Shown here piece after piece: positions 1-6,200 of a stretch of 64,000 nucleotides of DNA (positions within the stretch are counted from its first letter, which is position 1; each line of letters begins with the position of its first letter). This DNA comes from Microvirga sp. VF16. Its GTDB lineage: Bacteria; Pseudomonadota; Alphaproteobacteria; Rhizobiales; Beijerinckiaceae. The position numbers and the translations under genes were made by a program. The notes under the pieces are model-generated. The model searched no databases and had not been told where the DNA came from. It saw only the letters and a program-made list of their open reading frames with translations. Location: the NCBI RefSeq assembly GCF_016864375.1, contig NZ_CP069354.1, forward strand, positions 1,426,001 to 1,490,000. The letters run 5' to 3'.

Positions 1-22
1 TTTGTTATGAGGAAGGCTTTGC

Positions 23-304
23 ATGGCAAAGGAAGAACTGATCACCTTTGAAGGACTTGTGACCGAAATTCTGCCGGACGCGCGCTACCGCGTGCAGCTC
101 GACAACGGGCACGAGGTCATCGCTTACACGGCCGGCAAGATGAAGAAGAACCGCATCAAGACGCTCGCCGGCGACCGCGTGACCGTCGAGATGTCGCCCT
201 ATGATCTGGAGAAGGGCCGGCTGATCTTCCGTCACAAGGATTCGGGTGCCTCTTCCGGTCCGCGTCCGCCGCAGCGCGGCAACCAGCAGTTCCGGCGTCG
301 CTAA
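23..304 (+). CDS. infA: Translation initiation factor IF-1
   Basis: The 93-residue product is IF-1, which binds the A site of the 30S subunit during translation initiation. Residues 1-73 form the complete S1/OB fold typical of the family, with the conserved [17 protein letters not shown] stretch at 29-45. The last 20 residues are a Ser/Gly/Pro/Arg-rich tail beyond the usual 72-residue length; tails of this kind occur in alphaproteobacterial IF-1. A GGAAGG ribosome binding site lies 6 bases before the ATG. A palindromic repeat and then a T-tailed hairpin follow the stop codon, so this is probably the last gene of its transcript. Identification is essentially certain. Confidence 0.97.
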   Translation: MAKEELITFEGLVTEILPDARYRVQLDNGHEVIAYTAGKMKKNRIKTLAGDRVTVEMSPYDLEKGRLIFRHKDSGASSGPRPPQRGNQQFRRR

Positions 305-353
305 GAGCATCGAACCCAAAAGTGGCCCCCACTTTTGGGATGGATTCGATGCT
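305..353. repeat. Dispersed palindromic repeat, module B copy 1
   Basis: A nested palindrome: outer arms AGCATCGA/TCGATGCT and an inner 11-bp stem CCCAAAAGTGG/CCACTTTTGGG around a 3-base loop. The same module recurs at 1443, 14667, 15548 and 46856, always between genes. It begins two bases after the infA stop codon and could form a hairpin in the infA mRNA 3' end. Confidence 0.85.
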
Positions 354-364
354 TGCATGGAATT

Positions 365-401
365 ATCGGCGCACCCGATCTGGACGCGCCGATTGTTTTT
401 T
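365..401 (+). terminator. Rho-independent terminator after infA
   Basis: An 8-bp perfect stem ATCGGCGC/GCGCCGAT with a 13-base loop is followed at once by TGTTTTTT. Its orientation fits infA. The loop is longer than ideal, so efficiency is uncertain. Confidence 0.7.
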
Positions 402-426
402 CTAAGATTGAGACGGCAGCTTGCCG

Positions 427-975
427 TCAGGCGACCGCGTGCATCACCGAGAGAGTGACGCGGTCCGGGCCGAGATCCTCCTCCATGTCGGTGAAGTGCA
501 TCAGCTCGGCCAGCCGGTTGCGGGCGCGGTTGACGCGGCTCTTGATGGTGCCGACCGCGCAGCCGCAGATCTCCGCCGCCTGCTCGTAGGAGAAGCCCGA
601 GGCGCCCACCAGCAACAGCGCCTCGCGCTGGTCGTGGGGCAGGAGGGCGAGCGCGCGCTGCAGATCCTCGAAATCGAGATGGGGCATCTGGTCCGGCTGC
701 ACCGAGAGGGCGGCCGCGTATTTGCCGTCCGCATCCTCCACCTCGCGGCGGCGCTTGCGGTATTCGGAATGGAACAGGTTGCGCAGGATGGTGAAGAGCC
801 AGGCCTGCATGTTCGTGCCGGGCTGGAAGCGGTCGATATTGGCGATCGCCCGCATCAGCGTCTCCTGCACGAGGTCGTCGGCGCGGTCCACGTTGTTCGT
901 GAGCGAAATGGCGAAGGCGCGCAGGTTCGGCGTCGCCTTGAGCATGGAGTCGCGCAAGTCGGTATCGATACTCAT
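427..975 (-). CDS. ecfG: EcfG-family general stress response sigma factor
   Basis: This 182-residue ECF sigma factor has region 2 near residues 10-75 (DLVQETLMRAI at 34-44) and region 4 near 105-158 (LPHDQREALLL at 112-122 and the recognition helix with GTIKSRVNRAR at 142-152). The sequence matches the EcfG/SigT group (ECF15), which drives the alphaproteobacterial general stress response under the PhyR-NepR partner switch. Its ATG overlaps the nepR stop by four bases (ATGA), so the two are translationally coupled. PhyR, which is often encoded beside this pair, is not in the window. The acidic C-terminal tail after 160 is variable in the family. Confidence 0.93.
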   Translation of the reverse strand: MSIDTDLRDSMLKATPNLRAFAISLTNNVDRADDLVQETLMRAIANIDRFQPGTNMQAWLFTILRNLFHSEYRKRRREVEDADGKYAAALSVQPDQMPHLDFEDLQRALALLPHDQREALLLVGASGFSYEQAAEICGCAVGTIKSRVNRARNRLAELMHFTDMEEDLGPDRVTLSVMHAVA

Positions 976-1217
976 GATTGCTGCTTTTCTCCCTTCACGC
1001 CGTCGAGCCGATTGATGATCTCGATGAAGCGGTCCGGAACCGGCTGCTCGCCCAGCGCCAGCGCGTCATAGAACTGGCGCAGCCGCTGGCCGATCTGGGC
1101 CTGGACCGAGCGGCTCAGGACAGGGGACGAGGATTTGTGGAGGCCGGGAACGGGTTCTGGATCGTCGTGGGGCATAAGGTTTGGATTCTTTTTCTGCATT
1201 GGGGTGTCCTGGTCCAT
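972..1217 (-). CDS. nepR: Anti-sigma factor NepR
   Basis: An 81-residue NepR-family protein that sequesters EcfG until phosphorylated PhyR titrates it. The conserved core is at about residues 38-72, with IGQRLRQFYDALALGEQPVP followed by DRFIEIINRLD. A longer frame opens at 1286, but the EcfG promoter at 1279-1303 puts the predicted transcript start near 1272, so that upstream ATG cannot be used. The ATG at 1217 has GGAGG about 12 bases upstream; an ATG at 1199 is the alternative. It is the first gene of the nepR-ecfG operon, with an ATGA overlap to ecfG. Confidence 0.9.
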   Translation of the reverse strand: MDQDTPMQKKNPNLMPHDDPEPVPGLHKSSSPVLSRSVQAQIGQRLRQFYDALALGEQPVPDRFIEIINRLDGVKGEKQQS

Positions 1218-1278
1218 CGAAGGGAGCGACCTCCCGCAGGGGGTCGCACTGACAGCGGCACCCAATCGCCGAGGAGGT

Positions 1279-1303
1279 AACGTCAAGCCAAGGTGATCGT
1301 TCC
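1279..1303 (-). promoter_or_regulatory. EcfG-type promoter of nepR-ecfG
   Basis: Reading leftward, GGAAC (1303-1299), 16 bases, then CGTT (1282-1279) match the published EcfG consensus exactly. It lies about 60 bases upstream of the nepR start, which indicates autoregulation of the stress operon. Confidence 0.85.
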
Positions 1304-1385
1304 GCCACTGGGCCTACCCCTTCGTCACTCATCCACAGGCAAAAGAGCCGGGAACTTTTTCCCTTACGGCCAAGTTTTCCTGGCA

Positions 1386-1428
1386 CATCGTGCGGAAAAG
1401 TGGATCCGGTTTTCCGCACCCAACGATG
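1386..1428. repeat. Palindromic repeat, GTGCGGAAAA type
   Basis: CATCG/CGATG outer arms enclose TGCGGAAAA/TTTTCCGCA. It sits just before a module B palindrome (1443-1492), as if the two make a composite element. Part of the same motif recurs near 25735. Confidence 0.7.
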
Positions 1429-1442
1429 GGTCGATTTAGATT

Positions 1443-1492
1443 GAGCATCGGATCAATCCCAAAAGTGGATTCCACTTTTGGGCCCGATGCTC
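1443..1492. repeat. Dispersed palindromic repeat, module B copy 2
   Basis: Outer arms GAGCATCGG/CCGATGCTC; inner 12-bp arms CCCAAAAGTGGA/TCCACTTTTGGG separated by one base. It is nearly identical to the copies at 14667 and 46856. It lies between nepR-ecfG and the DUF3309 gene. Confidence 0.85.
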
Positions 1493-1538
1493 TAGCAGAA
1501 CGCCGCCTCGCGGCGGCATTTGTGAAGGGAGTATTTCC

Positions 1539-1697
1539 ATGGCACTCAGCACCATCCTGCTCATTCTCATCATCCTGCTGCTCATCGGCGCCGTGCCGGC
1601 CTGGCCCTATAGCCGCGGCTGGGGCTACGGCCCGAGCGGCCTTCTGGGCGTGATCCTGCTCATCCTCATCATCCTGCTGCTGATGGGACGGCTCTGA
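1539..1697 (+). CDS. DUF3309 family small membrane protein
   Basis: A 52-residue hydrophobic protein made of two near-repeats of ILLILIILLL (residues about 6-15 and 39-48) around a Pro/Trp/Tyr/Gly-rich turn (19-35), so probably two short membrane helices. The pattern is that of DUF3309, a small family of unknown function that is common in Alphaproteobacteria. AAGGGAG lies eight bases before the ATG, and a strong terminator follows. A GC-rich hairpin (CGCCGC/GCGGCG, 1501-1515) precedes the ribosome binding site. I found no exact EcfG promoter for it. Confidence 0.8.
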   Translation: MALSTILLILIILLLIGAVPAWPYSRGWGYGPSGLLGVILLILIILLLMGRL

Positions 1698-1722
1698 ACA
1701 TTCTGATGACGTGAGGCAATGA

Positions 1723-1746
1723 GGGCGGCCTTGGGCCGCCCTTTTG
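1723..1746 (+). terminator. Rho-independent terminator after the DUF3309 gene
   Basis: A perfect 8-bp stem GGGCGGCC/GGCCGCCC with a TTG loop is followed by TTTT, 26 bases after the stop codon. Confidence 0.85.
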
Positions 1747-1903
1747 TATTCAGAAACCGTCGCGAATAGGGGCGTTGTCGAACCAGGTCTGGTGTGCCGG
1801 ACAGGATCAGAAAAATCCACGACAGGCCGGAATAAGGATGCCGCCTCAGGCGTCCCAGCTACTGTCAGCAGGTCAGAGGTTCCCATGACCGAGGAGCCGG
1901 CAC

Positions 1904-2467
1904 ATGAAACAGCTTTTTTCGACACACCTAACAAGACGAAGCGCAATCTTGGGGATCGCGGTGACCGCCGCACCAGTGGCGTTGACAGGGGCGGACAGCG
2001 CCTATGCCCAAGCCAGTCAAACCGAACCCGAGAAGAAGCCCGAGAAAAGCCTCTACGAGCGGCTCGGCGGCGTCTTCGCCATTGCGGCGGTGGTGGATCA
2101 CTTCAGCGACGCCCTCGTGAAGAACCCCGTCGTCGGCCAGAAGTCCAAGAACCCGCGGCTGCGGGAATGGCACACGAAGAACCTGGAAAGGCTGCCCGGC
2201 CTCAAGTTCATGCGGACGCTGTGGGTCTGCCAAGTTTCGGGCGGACCCTTCGAGTTCACAGCCACCAAGCCCGGCTCGACGCCACTTGGCCTGGAGGAGG
2301 CGCACCGGGACCTGCGGATCTCGCCTGCGGAATTCGATGCGGTTGCCGCGGAGCTCGGACGGACCCTGGATTTCTTCAAGATCCCGAAGCAGGAGAAGAC
2401 TGAAGTCCTGGCAGCCTTCGCGGCTCATAAGGACGAGGTCACGACGGGCTACGTCAAGCGCGGCTGA
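1904..2467 (+). CDS. Exported group I truncated hemoglobin-like protein
   Basis: A 187-residue protein with a twin-arginine-like leader: RR at 11-12 (LTRRSAILG), a hydrophobic stretch 15-30, and likely cleavage after AYA near 35. The mature part is a group I (TrHbN-type) globin: LYERLGG at 50-56 (helix B region), VVDHF at 63-67, and EEAHRDLRIS at 131-140, where His134 fits the proximal heme ligand. Truncated hemoglobins bind O2 or NO and most are cytoplasmic, so an exported version suggests a periplasmic redox or NO-related role; that is inference. GAGGAG precedes the ATG by eight bases. The gene appears monocistronic. Confidence 0.82.
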   Translation: MKQLFSTHLTRRSAILGIAVTAAPVALTGADSAYAQASQTEPEKKPEKSLYERLGGVFAIAAVVDHFSDALVKNPVVGQKSKNPRLREWHTKNLERLPGLKFMRTLWVCQVSGGPFEFTATKPGSTPLGLEEAHRDLRISPAEFDAVAAELGRTLDFFKIPKQEKTEVLAAFAAHKDEVTTGYVKRG

Positions 2468-2858
2468 AGCTGTGTTTCTCGGTCTTGACGAGGCCGATGA
2501 TCATCAAGGCCGGCGAGCTCAGCTCAAGGGCCTTGCACCATCTCGAAAATGATGGTCGCGAGCGGCACCGCGCTGGCGAAGGCGAACGCGAGCGACATAA
2601 GCAGCGTCATCGGCTGGCGCCGGAGGCAATCAGCCTCCCAGCGGCGAGGCGAGCGCCGCCACGACCACGATGTCCAGAACCATGAATGCCGACATGAAAC
2701 TCAACGCCCGACCGCGCCGCAGACTCTCAGCATATCGGGTATGAGTTCGCTTCATCGGTGGGCTGGTCAACGAGGAGCAAGCAGGCCCGGAGAAAAGAGC
2801 CCCAAGGCCGTAACCTATCTGAATGCCCATCCGGGCGGGCTGGTCTAAGCTGCAGCCC
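2468..2858. other. Gene-poor stretch with two possible minus-strand micro-ORFs
   Basis: No convincing gene is visible. On the minus strand a 41-codon frame (2755-2630), ending in a hydrophobic segment with LDIVVVAALASPLGG, is followed 19 bases later by a 28-codon hydrophobic frame (2610-2524) containing LAFAFASAVPLATII. Neither has a good ribosome binding site. They could be remnants of one membrane protein gene or chance frames. Confidence 0.3.
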
Positions 2859-3041
2859 ATGAGCAAGTTGGAGTCGGACCGACATAGGACGCATGTTCGC
2901 CACCGCTCGACGCAGCTGGCGCTCAAGCTGACCCGGCGGCGGATCGAGGAGACCGAGCGCGTGCTAGATGAATCCCGCAAGCTGCTTGAGCAGCCGATCT
3001 ATCCGGAGGATCCTCGAACTGTCCCCAAGCGTGATCAGTGA
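2859..3041 (+). CDS. Small hypothetical basic protein
   Basis: A 60-residue Arg/Lys-rich protein with a predicted helical centre (residues about 15-45, with TRRRIEETERVLDESRKLL) and an acidic/Pro tail. I recognise no family. The ATG at 2859 was preferred over one at 2823, but neither has a strong Shine-Dalgarno. It converges on the minus-strand small coiled-coil gene ending at 3086. The heptad-like helix resembles that neighbour in style, which gives weak support that both are real. Confidence 0.4.
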   Translation: MSKLESDRHRTHVRHRSTQLALKLTRRRIEETERVLDESRKLLEQPIYPEDPRTVPKRDQ

Positions 3042-3085
3042 GGCCCTGCGCGCGAAATAATCGCCCGCGTCATGTCCGGAACCCT

Positions 3086-3355
3086 TTATGAAGTCAGCGG
3101 GTTTTGCGGCTCCGGCCCTTCCTGGCGGGCGATCTCGGTCAGGATGATCTGCCGGTGTCTGTGAAACTCCTCCAGGGTCCGTTCGTAGTTCTGAAGCAGT
3201 TTCATGGCCTCTGTGACGTCGTGCCCATGGTTGGCCAGGCGCTCGATCAGGGCAACCTGCTCGCCCACGCGCTTCTCGCCCTCGGCGATGTCGATATCCG
3301 CCTTGGCGAGCTCCTCGCGTTTTTTCCAGGCACGCGGCATGGCGCTGTCGATCAT
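3086..3355 (-). CDS. Small coiled-coil hypothetical protein
   Basis: An 89-residue soluble protein that is almost entirely predicted helix: residues 10-45 (KKREELAKADIDIAEGEKRV) and 48-78 (AMKLLQNYERTLEEFHRHRQ), joined by a His/Gly turn. Proteins with this arrangement, including a segment like ALIERLANHGHDV, occur widely as uncharacterised genes in rhizobial genomes; that is a recollection, not a search. No function can be assigned. The start has no clear Shine-Dalgarno, so the N-terminus may be off by a few codons. Confidence 0.6.
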   Translation of the reverse strand: MIDSAMPRAWKKREELAKADIDIAEGEKRVGEQVALIERLANHGHDVTEAMKLLQNYERTLEEFHRHRQIILTEIARQEGPEPQNPLTS

Positions 3356-3536
3356 GCGCCTGATTGCGGGCGCGCGCCACGAATTTCGCGAAGGACACTC
3401 TGTGGGAACGGTGAAGTCGAAGCGCGTCCTCTATGTCGACCTGACCTAGACCGCGCGATACTCCGGCACAAAGTGACGTCAGCCTGAGGGCTTCTAACAT
3501 GGTCAAAGCAGGCATCCCTAAAGGCCAGGGAGCTTG

Positions 3537-4799
3537 CTACTTTGAGTCTTGATGGACGAGCCGCTGATCATGCGCCTCCGATGCAGTCTCCTGCTCTGAA
3601 GGGGCCGAGAACAGTGGGATCTTCATACCTTGCGCCAAGTATGGCACGCCGGCCGTGTAGCCCGTACCACGCCGCATACCAAGCATGCGCATCGCAAGAT
3701 TATGGTGCGTCTTGCGCCACTCTATGATTGCGGCCTCGAACGCGCTCATCGCCTCGAGAAGATCGGTGAGTTTGTCGGAGGACAGGGACGCATCAGCGAT
3801 CGCCTCCTCCAGTGTCGGCTCGCCAGCGAGCACACGCTCGCGCACCTCGGGCACGGCGTCGTAGCCTGGCCCGGCCAAACGCTCCGGATCGGGCCGCCGG
3901 CACAGACTCTCAAGGGTCTTGTAGCTGCGTGACTGGATCGCGCTCGCGCCATCGGTGTACTCGCGGAAGGTCATGAAGGCCTCCGGCTGCATCGTTGCCA
4001 CGAGAGAGAACAGCGGCGAGGCCTCCCGCATCGCCCACTCGGCCCCGCGCACCGCGCTCATTGTGCCGCCAGCATCGCCTGCCTTGACCCTCACGATCGC
4101 CGCACGCAGCTGGACGGCGATGAGCGAGAAAGTCGTCTCGTAGCACTGAAGCACGCGAACGAACAGGTTCTCGTCGTGCATCGTGTAGACAGTCAGAAGC
4201 GTCACGGCGAGCATGCGGTGCTCCTCTGCGGTCTGCTCGGCCTCGACACGGGCGCACAGTGCGCGTGCTGTCTCGATCGGGTCATCGGCCTCGCTGGTGG
4301 CATCGATGCCCAGGCGCATCATCGCCGTGCGCAAAGCTCGCAGGCCCAGAATGCAGCGCTTCATTGTGATCCGTCTCTCTGGGCGCAGGAGCGGAAGCAA
4401 CTCGGTCGCTCCGTCATGGGCCGCGATCTCGAAGCGCAGTAGGTCGGCGACCAGCAGCATAATGAGCCGGTCACGCTGCCACTCGGCATGGGAGGCATCG
4501 AACTCGAGCGAGGCCTGCTCCGTCACAGTCGGCAGCGGTAGGTCGTGAACCGCCAAATAGCTTGGGTTGTCGAAGCGCCCGTCGTACTTATCGAGCGCGG
4601 TGTTCAGGAAGCGGCGCAGCGCGTCTGCGCCCTCAGGCAGTGCCGCACGTATCTTGGCAAGGGCCGTGAGTAACTCGCCAGCGACGAAGTGTTTGCCGAC
4701 CCGGCGGAATTCGGCAATGACCGCCTCGAATGGGAACGCATCGGCGACTGGGTCGGCAAGCCAATGCTGCAGGTCGACCATAAGTGTAGGGTTCGGCAT
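3537..4799 (-). CDS. Tryptophan 2,3-dioxygenase-like heme protein
   Basis: A 420-residue protein whose C-terminal half carries two signatures of the TDO/IDO heme dioxygenase superfamily. FREYTDGASAIQS (278-290) aligns with the substrate-binding FREYLSPASGFQS block of TDO. WRKTHHNLAMRMLG (361-374) followed by MRRGTGYTAGVPYL (375-388) aligns without gaps to the block holding the proximal heme His, which would be His365. The usual N-terminal HELWFKQ block with the distal His is not evident; SHAEWQRD at 103-110 is a possible counterpart. At 420 residues it exceeds the roughly 280 of bacterial KynA, and no kynurenine-pathway gene is nearby. It is therefore probably a divergent paralog acting on another indole, not a catabolic KynA. 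Confidence 0.7.
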   Translation of the reverse strand: MPNPTLMVDLQHWLADPVADAFPFEAVIAEFRRVGKHFVAGELLTALAKIRAALPEGADALRRFLNTALDKYDGRFDNPSYLAVHDLPLPTVTEQASLEFDASHAEWQRDRLIMLLVADLLRFEIAAHDGATELLPLLRPERRITMKRCILGLRALRTAMMRLGIDATSEADDPIETARALCARVEAEQTAEEHRMLAVTLLTVYTMHDENLFVRVLQCYETTFSLIAVQLRAAIVRVKAGDAGGTMSAVRGAEWAMREASPLFSLVATMQPEAFMTFREYTDGASAIQSRSYKTLESLCRRPDPERLAGPGYDAVPEVRERVLAGEPTLEEAIADASLSSDKLTDLLEAMSAFEAAIIEWRKTHHNLAMRMLGMRRGTGYTAGVPYLAQGMKIPLFSAPSEQETASEAHDQRLVHQDSK

Positions 4800-5005
4800 C
4801 GCGCGCCTTCGCCTGTGGATTAATCCTGGGCGTACGGTGCGGCATCGCTCGCCTTGCGTCTGTGAACGCCATCACAGTCCGAATGGTTATCGCTCATCGG
4901 TAGCCGGACCGAGCTGCAAAGGCGTAAAATCCACCGTGCCCTTCATGAGGCGACACGATGGGGTGAACACCACATGCACGTGAGTATCCGATGTCAGTCG
5001 GAGCC

Positions 5006-5034
5006 CTACCCGGCCGAACCGGGTAGAGCCTTTT
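5006..5034 (+). terminator. Hairpin with a short T-run downstream of the ArsR-SRPBCC operon
   Basis: A perfect 8-bp stem CTACCCGG/CCGGGTAG with a CCGAA loop is followed four bases later by TTTT on the plus strand. No plus-strand gene is seen upstream. The hairpin lies 12 bases beyond the stop of the minus-strand SRPBCC gene and may act in that transcript instead. Confidence 0.45.
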
Positions 5035-5045
5035 CGTAAAAACCG

Positions 5046-5579
5046 TCAGCTCGGAATCCGCTGATCGTACTCGCTCTTCAACCGACCCCAGTGATCCCAG
5101 AACGGCTCCGGCACCTCGCCGGCCACGCGGGCAGCCAGGATGTCGAGGTGGGCGTGCCAGCCAGCGCTGACATTGAGCAGGATCGAGCGGTCGGGCACGC
5201 GGCGGTGGATGAGGGTGAGCAGCACTTCGGAGCCCTTCCGTTCCAGCTCGAAGGAGACGCCGCCGGTCGAGCCCCAGGTGATGGCGAGCTTGTGGGGCGG
5301 ATCGAGCTCGGTGATCCGGGACTCCATCTTATGCTCCTCGCCGAAGCCGGGCGGGCGCTGTCCGGGCGGGTTGGTGAGTTCGTCGTTGCGCCAGACGAAT
5401 TCGACCGGCGCTCCAAGCTTCAGCTCCATCTCGCCCGCCGCGAGCCATTGGCGGCGCAGGTCGCTCTCCGTGAGATAAGCCCAGATGCGCTCGATGGGGC
5501 CGGGCAGAAGGCGCTGGATCGTCAGCGTGGCAGGATCGGTCAGCACGCCATAGGCATTCCGGGTCGCGAGATCGGTCAT
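5046..5579 (-). CDS. SRPBCC / AHSA1-type START-domain protein
   Basis: A 177-residue single-domain protein of the AHSA1 (activator of Hsp90 ATPase-like) branch of the SRPBCC superfamily. Near the N-terminus is TIQRLLPGPIERIWAYLTES, then the helix-grip fold with LDPPHKLAITW in the middle and a C-terminal helix with AGWHAHLDILAAR. Such proteins bind hydrophobic ligands in a deep pocket. The ATG overlaps the arsR stop (ATGA), giving the common ArsR plus SRPBCC operon in which the regulator controls its partner. The natural ligand is unknown. Confidence 0.85.
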   Translation of the reverse strand: MTDLATRNAYGVLTDPATLTIQRLLPGPIERIWAYLTESDLRRQWLAAGEMELKLGAPVEFVWRNDELTNPPGQRPPGFGEEHKMESRITELDPPHKLAITWGSTGGVSFELERKGSEVLLTLIHRRVPDRSILLNVSAGWHAHLDILAARVAGEVPEPFWDHWGRLKSEYDQRIPS

Positions 5580-5956
5580 TCGTCGTCTCCTTTGGTGGTT
5601 GGGGACTTCTTGGGCGGGGACTTTTTGGCGTCCTCCTCGCGGAGGAGCCGCTCCAGCACGTCCAGACGCTCGGTCCAGAAGCGTTCGTAGATGCCGAGCC
5701 ACTGGTGGGCGGTAGCCAACGGTCCAGGGTCGAGGCGGCAGACATGGGTGCGGCCGCGGACGTCGCGCCGGAGGAGCCCGGCATGTTCCAGCACCTTGAT
5801 GTGCTTCGAGGCGGCCGCGAGCGAGATCGCGAAGGGTTCGGCCAGCTGGCTCACCGTGCGTTCGCCCTCCGCGAGATCGCGGAGCATCCGCCGCCGGGTG
5901 GAATCGCCGAGGGCGTGAAAGACGGTGTCGAGCCGGGATGTCTGTAATTCAACCAT
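5576..5956 (-). CDS. ArsR-family winged-helix repressor
   Basis: A 126-residue ArsR/SmtB-like regulator: LDTVFHALGDSTRRRML at 8-24 and the DNA-reading helix around SLAAASKHIKVLEHAGLL. The metal-binding Cys motif of true ArsR is absent; this is the metal-independent subgroup usually paired with SRPBCC proteins. A frame extends upstream, but the ATG at 5956 is at the family N-terminus. It has no Shine-Dalgarno and lies about seven bases below a good -10 box, so the mRNA is probably leaderless. Two copies of an inverted repeat (TCAACC-N4-GGTTGA) cover the promoter, pointing to autorepression. The C-terminus is Lys/Pro-rich. Confidence 0.88.
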   Translation of the reverse strand: MVELQTSRLDTVFHALGDSTRRRMLRDLAEGERTVSQLAEPFAISLAAASKHIKVLEHAGLLRRDVRGRTHVCRLDPGPLATAHQWLGIYERFWTERLDVLERLLREEDAKKSPPKKSPTTKGDDE

Positions 5957-5965
5957 GTGGTTGAA
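5948..5965. promoter_or_regulatory. ArsR operator copy 1, over the start codon
   Basis: Inverted repeat TTCAACC-ATGT-GGTTGAA, perfect over 7+7 bases. The arsR start codon (5956-5954) lies inside it. It abuts the -10 box. Confidence 0.7.
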
Positions 5966-5992
5966 TATAGACGTGCCGATTTGGATAGTCAA
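5964..5992 (-). promoter_or_regulatory. Sigma-70-type promoter of the arsR operon
   Basis: Minus strand: -35 TTGACT (5992-5987), 17-base spacer, -10 TATATT (5969-5964). The -35 overlaps operator copy 2 and the -10 touches operator copy 1. The expected start at about 5957-5956 coincides with the A of the ATG. Confidence 0.75.
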
Positions 5993-6004
5993 CCGATTGG
6001 TTGA
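5989..6004. promoter_or_regulatory. ArsR operator copy 2, over the -35 box
   Basis: Inverted repeat TCAACC-GATT-GGTTGA. Its centre is 40 bp from that of copy 1, close to four helical turns, so two dimers could bind the same face. Confidence 0.7.
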
Positions 6005-6032
6005 ATGATTGGCGCTGCCACTCTCCGCTTTC

Positions 6033-6122
6033 CCCTCTCCCAAACGGGAGAGGGAGAACCGCCTCGTTCGACCAGCGCTCACCCGGTTGCATCACCCCAG
6101 CCCCTCCCCACAAGGGGAGGGG
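6033..6122. repeat. Pair of C/G-rich intergenic palindromes
   Basis: Two perfect 9-bp hairpins, CCCTCTCCC-AAAC-GGGAGAGGG (6033-6054) and CCCCTCCCC-ACAA-GGGGAGGGG (6101-6122), lie between arsR and the cyclase gene. Neither has a T-run downstream on either strand, so they look like dispersed repeats and not terminators. Confidence 0.6.
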
Positions 6123-6200
6123 AAAAAGCACGGGCACGGAAGAAGCATCGCCGCGTCCGGCTAAACCGTGTAAATTACGCCGGGGGCGCAGGAGGCCACG

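Noticed and set aside
1329..1973. 214-residue minus-strand frame across the DUF3309 gene and repeats
   Set aside because: It spans a terminator, two palindromic repeats and a convincing opposite-strand gene, and its composition is that of antisense GC-rich DNA.
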